From Mycolicibacterium peregrinum (GTDB lineage Bacteria > Actinomycetota > Actinomycetes > Mycobacteriales > Mycobacteriaceae), in contig NZ_LQPP01000004.1 in the NCBI RefSeq assembly GCF_002102345.1, positions 1-64,000 on the forward strand: a stretch of DNA of 64,000 bases, given 5' to 3'. Under the pieces are notes generated by a model that did no database searches, was not told the origin of the DNA, and saw only the letters and a list, made by a program, of their open reading frames with translations. Shown piece after piece: positions 1 through 12,000 of this stretch; the first letter of the stretch is position 1, and the number at the start of each line of letters is the position of its first letter. A program made the translations under genes and the position numbers.

Positions 1-3000
1 GGGGTAGGGCGGGCGGGTTGTCGGGGTCGATGCCGAGATCTGCGTTCACACTGCCACGGCTGCGAGTCGAGCTGGCGACGATGGCCTCATAAATCTCGTC
101 GCCCACCCGCCCCTTGGCGCGGTTTCGCTCCACGAGTTCGTCGAAGGTGGGATTGGGCTCATTGGCGTTGAGCCAGTCCGCCAGCTCGCGGTTCTCCATC
201 AGAGAGCGGGTCCAGCTGCGGATGGTGGCCCGCATTCCGTACATCGTCCTGGCGCGTTCCTCGGCCCCGACACCGTCGCGTAGCAGTTGGTCCCGCAGTT
301 CCCGCATCCGCAGCTCGTAGGTGGTGTAGACGGTACGGGTCTCTTCGTCGGACAGGGTGCCGGCCGCATAGTGGCTGTGCGTCGCTCCGTCGATGATGGC
401 TTGGTAGACAGCCTCGCCCGACAGGCCCTTGCGCTCGTACCGAGCGACGAGATCTTCGAACGACGGATCGCTCTCATTCGCCGACAGCCATTCGGCGGCC
501 GGGCGGTTTTCCATCAACTCCCGCGTCCAGGCCCGCAGACTCCTGCGCAGCCCGGCCAGCTGCCGCGCACGGTCCTCGATAGTGGCGCCGTCGCGGATCA
601 TCTGCTCGTTCAGCGCCCGCAACCCGAGCTCGAACTGCGAATATACGGCGCCGGCTTCGATATCGGTGAGGCTCCCCGGTGCCAGGTGACTATGGGTGGA
701 CGACTCGATGATGGCTTCATAGATCGCGTCCCCGGTCAGACCGCGCTCGGCATTGCGGGCAACCAGGTCCTCGAAGGCCGGGTTCGAGGTATTGGCTGCC
801 AACCAGTGCGCCGCCACCTGGTTGGTCATCAGGCCATATGCCCAGGATCGCAATGCATTCCGGGCGTCCGCAAGCTGCCTGGCCCGATCCTCGACATCGA
901 CGCCGTCGCGCTCGAGTTGTTCGTTCAGTGCGCGAAGCCGCAGTTCACCATCGGCGAATGCCGTGATCGCCTGGCCCTCGGACAGGGTGGCCGGCTCATG
1001 GTCTGGCAGGCCGAGGCGGACTAGCGGGTCGACTGGCGGAGCCGGCAGGTATTTCACCATGTCGATCGAGGTGTTCTCCAGCAGCAGCCGACCGAGGTTC
1101 GGCACCTCGTCGGTGGCCAGCATGGCCAGATCGACGGGTTCGGGCAGCCGGGGATGGTCAACTTCCAGCCGCGCGAGGACCTCGTCGAGGGCACCGGCTG
1201 CGTCTTCCCCAACCCGCTCACGCAGCCGCTCGGCGGACAGTTTGATCTGATCCAATGCGGCTTGAAGGTGCCGGATGTCGGTGCCCCAGGTGAATCCGCG
1301 GCGCGCCCAGGCGTTGCTGCCCTGCCAGTCGGAGGTGAGCTCGATGCGGTCTACCCCGGAGCGCACATAGAAACGTTCAAGCTCGGCCGTCAGTGCCTTG
1401 GAGAATCCCTGCCCGCGCTGCTGGGCATCGGTGATGGCCAGCATTCCGTTGTGGACCACAAGTTTGCCGTACTCGTCGCGGTAGATCACCCGGTCGATCG
1501 AGCCGATTTCCTTGGTGCCGTGCAGGATCATCCCATCCAGTGCGATCTGGTCTCCGTTCACCTCGACTTCGAACTCGACGCGGTACGGTCCGTATCTACC
1601 GGACAGATCGTCGGCGAGTTGCCGCGCACGAAGAGGATCAGGATTGTCGATCAGGTCTCCGATCGGATCGGCGTAACGGGTGTCGACGGTGCGGGTGCTT
1701 TGATCCTGAGCCCGGTACTCCTGTTGTCTCCGAACGAAATCCGGATCATCCCGAAGGCCGCGGACATCGCCGACAGCGCTCGCGTCGGCCAGTTGGGACG
1801 GCCGATCGCGCAGTGGGGCCACAGCGTTGCCGTGCTCGTCCAGGTAGCCCACCGCAGTACGATCCACGGCGGTCTGTCCCCAGTGCGGCGGCCAACCCGA
1901 TCGTTGCCCGGTGCGCTGGTCGACCAGGTAGATCTCGCCACCGTCGTTGACGGCGAGGTAGGCATGCCCGCCCTGCCGCACGCCGGCCCAGCGAGAGGTC
2001 AGCACCGCCGACGAACCTGGCCCCAGCTGCACCAGCCGCTCGGACACCTCCGCGTAGGTCGCGAAGTCGGCGCGGGAACCCACCGCCTCGAACAGAGAAC
2101 GCGCCGGTACACCTGTCGCCGTGACGGCGGTTTCGATTCGGACATCTCGCCCGTACCGCCTCGAAACCAGCTCGGCGACGCCGTAGGCGCAGTTGTCCGC
2201 CGGGTCTGCATCCGGCATTGCGAGATCGTCGATTCGCACCGAACGGTTGGCGGCCGGGTCGCCAACCCTCGACTCCCCGTGAGGATCCGAGACCAACACT
2301 CGGTGCGAATCGAACTCGATCCGCTCGACATGCCCGGTGGCGATGCGACCGAAGTTGGCCAGCGACTCGTTGCGTACACCGGCGTCTTTGTCGACGAACT
2401 TGTAATAAAAATTGTGGATGTCGTAGTCGCCCGCCTGCGTCATCTCGACCAAGGGGAACTCAGCTCTGATTCGTCGCGCACCAAAGAAATCCATCGCCGG
2501 ATCGACACCGAATCCGCCTTCGAAATCGCCGCGCAGGCCCGGCATCACACCACCGTGCCAGGTGAATCGGTCTGTCGAGGATGCCGCCACATAGACGCTG
2601 ACGCCGGCACCGAATTCACCGGCAGTGTTCATCGGGCCCAGGCCGGGCGACCCGAACAGCGAGACCGAGTTGATCTCGCTGCGCAGCCGTCCCGCCTGTC
2701 CGGCGTACCCGGCGACCGTGGAGCCCTGGCAGTGCCCGAACACATGGTTGTTCCTGAACGGGGCACCTTCAGACCAGGCGTCCCGGCCGGCATTGAATCC
2801 GGTGATGTCGCTGCGCAGTGCGGCACCGCCCACCCGGGCCGCCTCGCCGTTCATCGTGTCGTAGCCGATCCAGATCATTGAGCTCGCTGATGCAGTGGGG
2901 ACTTCCAGGAGGACCGACATGGCATGGTTGAGCGCCGAACCCATGCCGGGCCCGAGTTCCTGGATGGTCATGCCCCTTCCGGGGATGTGCCACGAAACCG

Positions 3001-6000
3001 ATTCCGCGAGATACGGATCGACACCAAATCCGACGACGGCGAGGCCGGCACCGTGATGTGCGCCCGGGTCGAACCGCAACAGGTAGGGACCGTCGATGCC
3101 GGCACGCCGCGCAGCATCGGTCGCCCGCTCCAGGGCATCGCCGACCGCCTGGGCGCGCAGCATCTCCAGGTGGTTTTCCCAACCCACGCGCACGCCCTTG
3201 TCCAGCTTGGACTGCATCTCCCGCCCCTTGGCCAACCAATCCTGCATGGCAAGGGAATTCGCCTCATGGGCGGCCATCGGCGGAATGCCTTCGGCGTTGC
3301 CGATCTGCATCGGATACGACTCGATCAGCGCCTGTCGCTGATCGACGCTCAGCGCCTGCCACCAGGTCGCATTGGCCTGGGCCCGCGCAACAGCCAACCA
3401 AGGATCATCGACGGGACGGACCAGCTCCGTGGTGTCGAGGTCTGGACTCCGTTGCGCCAATGCCTCTTCGGCGATCTGCGCCGCGGATGACCGGTCAGCA
3501 GGCACGCCCTGCACGTCGCCGACGGCCTCGGCCGGGCCGAGGCGCAGCGGAACGTCGTGCAGTGGGTTGATCGGCTCACCGCTGGAATCCAGGTAGCCGA
3601 CCGCCGTGCGGTCGACAGCTGCCTGACCCCAGTGCGGCGGCCAGCCGGTCCGCTCACCGGTCGTCGGATCCAGCAGGTAGATTTCCCCGGCGTCATTGAC
3701 GGCGAGATAGGCGTGCCCACCGCTACGTCCACCCCGCCACCTCGACGTCAGCACCGCCGAAGAGCCGTCACCGAGTCGGCGCAGGTTCTCTCCCACCTGG
3801 TCGTAGGTGGTGAAATGCGCAGCCGAGCCGACGGCTTCGTACAGTTCCCGCGCCGGCACCCCGGTGCGCGAAGGCTCGACGGCGACCCGGAATTCGCGCC
3901 CATATCGGTGCGACACCGCGTCGGCAACCCCGTGCGCACAATTAACCTCGGGTTCCGATACTCGCGTGGGGTCTCCCGAGTCCTGGCGGCCGAACATCTC
4001 ACGCTCGGCGGTCTGGATGATCTCGTCGAGGGTGCCGGAGGCCGTGAGATCGGAGTGTCCGAAGAACAGACGCACGCCGCGTCGGCCGGCACTCGACGGG
4101 TTCGCGATGTCTGACAGACCCTCGTCCTGAGCGTATGCCGCGGTGCGGGTGTGGATCCGGGCCAGCGCAGCGTCGACGGCTGCGGCATCGACAGCCCCGA
4201 TTACGACGGCGTCGAAACGATCGCCGCTGGTGCGCATCGGGACGATCGTCGCACCGGTCGCCTCAATTTCGGTGCGAAAGATCTGGGTGATGGCCCGGTA
4301 GTGGGCATTGGCCATCTCGGCGCGGTTCTGAACGTGCGCGTTGAGACCGGACAAGTTGTCCAGCTGCGCCGAAATGAGAATGCCGGATCCGCCTGTCTCG
4401 GTGATCCACTCGCGGGCCCGCGCGACTTCACCGGTCTTGAACTCCGACGCACGGCCGTCATAGAAGCCCGAAACCTCGTCGCGCCCCAGCGACTCGTAGA
4501 GCGCTTGCAACCCGCCACGGCCCTCGAGGCTCAGCAGCCGGGCTGCCTCGGCGAGGAAGGAGGCACGCTTGACGTCGTCAGGCTGCTGATATCGGTCTCG
4601 GTTGCTCAGCTGTTGTCCGGCTTGGCCTTCCGTGCTCGCGCGGCCTGCAACTTGGCCTTCGCTTCCTGTCGCTTGCGGGCCAGTTCGCGTTCCATCTCCT
4701 CGACCCGGCGTTGCCTCTCCTGCGGGGTGAGCCCGGTCAGCCCCAGCCTCTCGTCCCGGTCCTCCTGCGACATCCGACCTCCTCGTCTTGCTGCGGTCCA
4801 CGCCGAGATCTGCGTCGTCGAAGATATCGCGCACATCGAGATCGGGTAGAACCTCAGCGTATCCAACGTGCAGTCCCACACCGTGGTACTCGGGCTGTCC
4901 CGGATGCTTGGGATGCGGGATGTCGGCCAAACCGTGTCGCTGTGCGTACTGTTGCGCTCGCGCGCGGATCGTGGCGATGGCCGATTCGATGGTGGCCTCG
5001 TCGATGTCGCCGACCACCACCGCGCCCAGTTCGTCGCCACCGATTCGCATCGGCACCACATCGGCACCCGATTCCGCAAGTGCGGCAAGGAATACCGCCG
5101 ACAGCCCGGAGAAGTGCGCATTGGCTTCAGTCCGATCGGCAGCGGCCTGATTGAGGCCCCTCAGGTTGGCGATATCGGCGGATACGAAGAACGCACTGTC
5201 GCCGGTGCCTGCGACATGATGTTGCGCGCGGACGACCTCTGACGTCTTGAATCCCGACACCCGGCCTTCGTAGAAACCGGTGACGGTGTCCATCGCCACC
5301 GGGCGGTAGACCGCATCGATGAGCGCCTCGGGCGACAGCACTGCCTGGTCCAATTGCCCGATCCGGTCCCAAAATCCGGCGAGCTCCACGTCATCGGGTG
5401 ACCGGTAACGCGGCGCTTCGTCGACATATTTGATCCCGTACCAGGTCGATCGGCGCAGCAGCTCGCGCCCAAGCTCCGGGTGCCCGGGGGCACGGAGGTT
5501 CGCGAGGTCCGCAGGCTCCGGTAACCGGGGATGCCCCGGCTCCAATCTCGCGATGACCTCTTCGAGGACCACCTGGGCCTCGGCGCCGACCGAACTTGAC
5601 AGACGTTGTGCCGCAACCTTGATCGAGTCGAGCGAGTCTTGAAGTTCGTCAGTGCGCAGATCCCAGGTGAATCCTCGTCTGGCCCACGCGTACGCACCGT
5701 CCGACACCGCCAGTAGCTCGATGCGGTGGACCCCGGAGCGGGCGTAGTACTGGTCGAACTCGGATAGGAAGGCCTTGGAGAAGCCCTTCCCCCGCAGCTC
5801 TTTGACTTCGATCTTGATCTCGTTGTGGTGGGCAACGAGTTCTCCGGTTTCGTCACGGATGAAGATCCGTTCGATTTCGCCGATCCGTCGGTCTCCGTGG
5901 AAGATCTCACCGTTCAGCTGGACCGCACCGGGCAATGCTTCGGCCGTGAACTCCACCCGGTACGGCCCGTACGCGCCCGAGAGGTCCTGGGCGAATCGCT

Positions 6001-9000
6001 GCGCCTGAACCTGGTCCCCGGACTCGGTGATCACCTCACCCAGCGGTGGGGCGTAGCGGGTGTCGACCGTGCGGGTGGCCGGATCCTGACCTCGGTACCC
6101 GGCGTGGCCCTCCACGTCCCCGACCGCGTCGGCGGCGCCGAAGTACTTGACGCCGTTCCAGTGCGTATCGGTCAGCAGATCGCGGCCGAGGTTTGGCTCC
6201 TGGGGCGTGGACAGCGCCGCGAGGTCGATGGGTTCCGGTAGGTCGGGGTGGCTCGGATGCAGGCGCCGGACGACATCGTCGAGGAGCGCCCGCGCCTCCG
6301 GGCTGACCTGATCACGCAGTCGGACAGCGGCATTCCTGACGTTGTCCACCGATGTCTGCAACTTCGCCGAGTCCGGGTTCCAGCTGAAACCTTGGCGGGC
6401 CCACGCGTAGCCGCCGTCCTGCTCCGTGCGGAGTTCGATCCGGTCGACGCCCGACGTCGCATAGTACTGCTCCAGTTGCTCGGACAGGGCTTTGGAGAAT
6501 CCCTTACCGCGGAATGCCCGGTCCGGTATGTCCACCACATTCTGGTGCGCGACCAAGTTGCCGTCACGGTCACGGAGATAGGTCTGCTGGGTGAATCCGA
6601 TCTCCTCGTCACCGTCGAAGATCAGTCCGCCGATGATGACCTCACCGGTCCGCTCATCGGCGACAGCGCGGAACATCTCGACGCGGTACGGGCCGTACAC
6701 CCCGGAGAGGTCGTTGCCGAGTTGACGAACCTGAGCCGCATCGAAACTGTCGATGATCTCGCCCAGCGGCTGGGCGTAGCTGCTGTCGACCCTGCGCGTG
6801 GCCGGGTCCTGGGCGCGGTACGCCCGTTGCCTGGCCGGGAAATCATCGGCCGCCGCGTGACCCCTGACATCTCCGATGCCGTCGGCGATGCCGAGCGAAA
6901 CATGCAGCGGCACTTGCTGGAGCGGGCTTACCGCGGTGCCGTCGGCGTCGAGGTAACCGACCGCGGTGCGATCCACCGCCTGCTGACCCCAGTGGGGTGG
7001 CCATCCCGTCCGTTTTCCTGTGTGCGGGTCGACCAGAAAGACCGTGCCGCCGTCGTTGACCGCGAGATAGGCGTGACCGCCCTGGCGGCCTCCGGCCCAG
7101 CGCGACGCGAGGACGGCCGATGAGCCGTCGCCGAGATCGTGCAGTGTCGCGGCTACATCGTCATATGTCGTGAACAGAGCGGTTGACCCGATGGACCGGA
7201 ACAATGCCCATGCCGGAACTCCTGTGCGCGAGGCTCGGACATCCAACCGGAAGGGCCGCTCATACCTCTGCGCCAACTGCGCAGCGACGCCGTGCGCACA
7301 GTTCTGCGCCGAGGACGGCTGATCGCCGAGCCGGAACCAACGTTGCAGCCGAGACATCAGCCCGGTCTCCGGCCGAACCTGATCCGCTGCGACGGGCATG
7401 TGCCGGACGAAGTTGACCCCGGTGCCCTGCAACAGCTGCCGGCCAAGCTCAGGCTCGGCGGCGGTTGCCAGGGTGGCCACCTCGATCGGCTCGGGTAAGC
7501 GTGAGTGGCCGGGTTCGAGCCGGGCAACCATATCCGCCAACGCCGCGCGGCCCTCCGGACTGAGTCTCGGAGTCAGCCGGGCGGCTGCGCTCTTGATGCT
7601 GTCCAGCGAATCGGCCAGCCGATGTGGTTGCGGGTCCCAGGTGAAGCCCCTGCGCGCCCACGCATTGCTGCCGGTGTCGTGTGACTTCAGCTCGATCCGG
7701 TCTACACCCGAATCTACGTAGTAGCGCTCGAGCTCGGCGGTCACCGCCTTCGAGAAGCCCTGACCACGTAGGTTTTCGAATTCCTCCTTGATGACCAGCC
7801 CGTTGTGATAGGCGACCAGATTTCCGTTGCCGTCACGTTCGAAGGTGCGCTGGACCGTACCGATCTCGGTGTCTCCGTGAAAGATCTTGCCGGTGAGCAT
7901 GACCTCGCCGCCGATGATCTCGCCCTCGAGCTGGATCCGGTGCGGCCCATAAGTTCCCGAAAGGTCCTGAGCCAGTTGGCGAACCGCGGCGCCATCCAGA
8001 TTGTCGACGACCTCGTCCAGCGGCTGGGCGTATCGGCTGTCCACTGGCCTGGCCGCGGGGTTCCGAGCACGGTACTCGGCTTGCCGGCGCACGAAGTCGG
8101 GATCGTCGCGGTGCCCGCGCACGTGGCCGACGGCGTCGGCCGCCGTGCGGGCCGGCGTTGCGTCTACAGCGCTGCGCTCCAACGGGTTACCGGAGGGGTC
8201 GAGGTAGCCGACAGCGGTGTGACTCACCGCGTTCTGCCCCCAGTGCGGTGGCCATCCCGAACGTCCCCGGTGCGGGTCGACCAGTTGAATGTCCCCGCCC
8301 ACGTTCACCGCGAGATAAGCATGCCCGCCACCGCGCCCGCCGCTCCACCGCGACGCCAGGACGGCCGACGACCCGTCACCGAGTTCGCGCAGGCGCTGCT
8401 CGACCTCGGCGTACGTGGCGAATGCCGCATCGGTCCCGACCGCTTCGAACAACGCGCGGGCCGGGACACCGCTACGCGTCACTTGGATTGCGAGTTGTAC
8501 GTCTCGGCCGTACATCGCCGACAACTCCTGGGCGACACCTTGAGCACAGTTCTGGCCAGATCGCCACGGCAGGTTCCAAATTCGGCGATATGACGACCCG
8601 GCAGCGGGTTCGATGGTGTGACGGCCCTCGACGGTACGGTGCGGCTCGACGGCGACCCGGTCGGAATGACCCGCGGCGATCCGGCCCAGATTGACCAGTG
8701 ATTCGCTGCGTCCCGTCGAATTCGTGTGCAGGAAGTAGGCGTGATGCGTGCCACCGGTGTGCAGGTGGTTCATCCCTGCCGGGAACTCTGCGGTGACGCG
8801 CACCGCCCCGAAGGCATGCATTGCCGGATCGAAACCGAGACCGATGCCCAGAATCCGGCCGGAAGATCCAGGTGTGCGGCCGCCGAGCGCGGTGACCACA
8901 TCCCGCGACGAGGATGCCGCGAAGACGTTGTCCCCGAGCCCGAATTCGGACGCGTGGGTGATCGGGCCGGCCCCGGGTGAACCGACCAGTGTGACGGTGC

Positions 9001-12000
9001 TGACGTGATCCCCGAGCCGCCCATCCCGGCCGGCGTAACCCGTGGTGGTCGACCCGTACGAATAACCGAAAATGTGATTGCCGGCGAAAACCGTTCCATC
9101 ACTGCTGGATTCGTGTACCGCATTGAACGCGGTGATGTCGCTGTGGAGGATGTCGCCACCGGTGCGCGCGAATCCGTGGCCCGCAGCGCGCCACATCTTC
9201 AGGCCGCTGGGCGCGTCGTAGCCGATCCACGCGATCGAAGCGGCCTTGAGTCCAGGGTTCTCGGCCCGCACCGACTGCAGATGATTGAGCGCCGAATGAC
9301 TGTAGAAACCGAGCAGGGAGTGCATCGTGGTCTGCACACCGGGCACGTGCCAGGACACCGAGTCCGCCGAATACGGGTCGGAGCCGAAGCTCAGCAGGAC
9401 ACGTCCGTCGCCGCCGAACTCCTGAGGATCGAACGCGAGCAGCAGAGGTCCGTCTTCCCCGGCGCGTGCAGCGTCGGCGCGGGCCTTGTCCAGAGCGCGG
9501 CCCAACTGGTCGATCTTCGTCAGGAACTTGCGTTCGGTGCGGGTGGGCCGTTCGAACTCGTCGATTTTGGTCTGGATGCGATCCGCTTGGTCGCGAAGTT
9601 CCTGCAGCACGTTGCGATTGGCCACATCTCGGGCAGCTGCAGGGATCCCTTCCGCGTTCCCGATGTGCTGGGGATACGTTTCGATCAGTGCCTGCTGTTG
9701 GGTCTCGGACAGCCCGGCCCACCAGGCCGCGTTGTTTTGAGCGCGGGCAGCGGCCTCCTCGGCCACCCCGAGTGGATTGCGCAGTTCATCCGGTCGCACC
9801 CTCGGAGTGCGCTGCGCCAGTGCGTCATCGGCGATCGCGTGGTCGGTGTTCCCGGTGCGGTCACCCTGCACATTGCCGACGGCATCGGCGTCGCGCAGTT
9901 GTCTGTTGACATCGCCGTCCAACGGGTTGACGGCGACGCCGTCTGCATCCAGGTACCCAACGGCGGTGCGCCTGACGGCGTCCCGACCCCAGTGCGGTGG
10001 CCATCCCGAGCGTTGACCGCTGTGCGGGTCGAGCAGATAGATGGTGCCGCCATCGTTGACCGCGAGATAGGCGTGGCCACCCTGGCCCCGGCCGCTCCAA
10101 CGGGACGCCAGGACCGCCGACGAGCCCGGTCCCAACCGTTGGAGAGTGGCCTCGACCTCGGAGTAGGAACCGAACCGGGCAGCCGATCCGACCGCCTCGA
10201 ACAGGCTCCTGGCGCGGACTCCGCGGGGCGAGATGGGGGCGTCGACGGTGATGTCGCGCCCGTAGCGGACCGACAGCTCTTCGGCGACCGCGTAGGCACA
10301 GTTCGTGCTGCGCAAAAAGGCCGGGTTCCACCGGTTACGGCCGTGCACCGAGTGGTGGGCGGCCGGATCGTCGGCCAGCCGTAGCGGGCGCCCGAGCGCC
10401 GGCTCGACGGTCTGCTGTCGCATTCCGCCAACCAGCGGCCGGCGCCGTTCATCGAGGGTGCGGCGCCCCTCGGCGTCCACCCGGTCCGCGTGGCCGGCCG
10501 CGATCCGGCCGAAGTTGGTCAGCGATTCACTCCGGATCCGGAGGTTGCCCGGGTCCAGGTAGGACCAGTACAGGCTGTGGGTCATCCGTGATCCAGCACC
10601 CATGTGGTCTCTGGCCGCGGGGAATTCAGCGGTGATCCGGCGCGCCTGGAAAATGTCCATTGCCGGGTCGATGCCCTGGCCCATCTGGCGAATCGTGCGG
10701 CCGCGGTCGCCGGCACGTTCACCGCCGAGACCGGTGGTGCGGTCCCGCGAGGAGGCCGCCACGAACACGTTGTCCCCGATACCGAAATCAGCCGCGGTGC
10801 GCAGCGGTCCCGCGCCGGGCGAACCGATCAGCGTGATGGTCTGCACGTGATCGGCCAGCCTGCCCCCGTACCCGGCGTGGCTGACCGTCGTCGAACCATA
10901 GGAGTGCGCGAAGATGTGGTTTCCGCTGAAACGGCTTCCATCCCCGGTGAATACGTCCCGCCCGACGTTGAACGCGGCGATGTCACTGGCGAAGATCTGC
11001 CCGCCGTTCTGCGCCATCCGCTGGAACCCGACCCGCGGATCCCAACTGCCCGGGGCCTGGTATCCGATGTAGGTGATCGAAGCCGCCGACAGGCCGGGGT
11101 TCTCCTGCAAGGTGGACTGCAGGAGGTTGGCCGCACGCATCGTCATCGCCCGCAACTTGCCGATCGTGGTCGTCATCCCCGGGACGTACCAGGACACCGA
11201 CTGCGCCGTATACGGATCGGCGCCGAAGCTGACGATCGCGCGTCCCACCCCGCCAAACGCCTGCGGATCCAATGCCAGCAGGAACGGTCCGTCGACATTG
11301 AGCCTGGTGGCGTTCCGTTGCGCCGACCGCAGACCCGACTCGATGTCGTGCATCAGATCGACGTAGCGCGACTCGAACTTGTTGAGCGCAACACCGTTCT
11401 CGCGGCGTGACAACAGGAGATCGCGATGATCCAGGTAGCGACGCAGCATCCTCGAGTTCGCGTCATGCCTTGCCTTCGGCGGAATGCCCTCGGCATTGCC
11501 CACCTCATGCGGATACGCCTTTATCAACGCCTGCTGCTGAGTATCCGACAACCCGGCCCACCAATGCGCGTTCGCCCGCGCCCGGTCCACCGCCTGATCC
11601 ACCGGCACCTTGTGATCGGCCGGGCTCATCAGGTCCGAAGCCTTGATTCCCCTCTCCGCCAATGCCACATCGGCCACCACCCGGTCCGGCACGGCCGTCT
11701 GCTCGACAAAGCTGGACACCGCTGCCGGCAGTTCTTGCGCCGCGCGAGCGACGTCCGTCGTGTTGTCGACGGGCACCTGGCTTTCAGAGACCTCGGCTGG
11801 TGAATTGCGGAAGCGCGGGTTCCAGAAATGCCGGCCTTCCACCGAATGCGTGGAGTTGGGGTCGTCAGTCAACCGCAACGGACGTCCGGTCGCGGGTTCG
11901 ACGGTCTGCTCTCGGGTACCACCGAACGGCCAGCGCCGGCCCTGATGCAGCGTTCGGTGCCCTTCTGAGTGGGCCTGGTCTGCGTGGCCGGCTGCGATCC

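Noticed and set aside
1154..2881. 575-codon open frame on the plus strand (and many shorter ones across 1-17 kb)
   Set aside because: It is antisense to the giant minus-strand gene. Its peptide is compositionally odd, and conserved catalytic motifs lie on the other strand.
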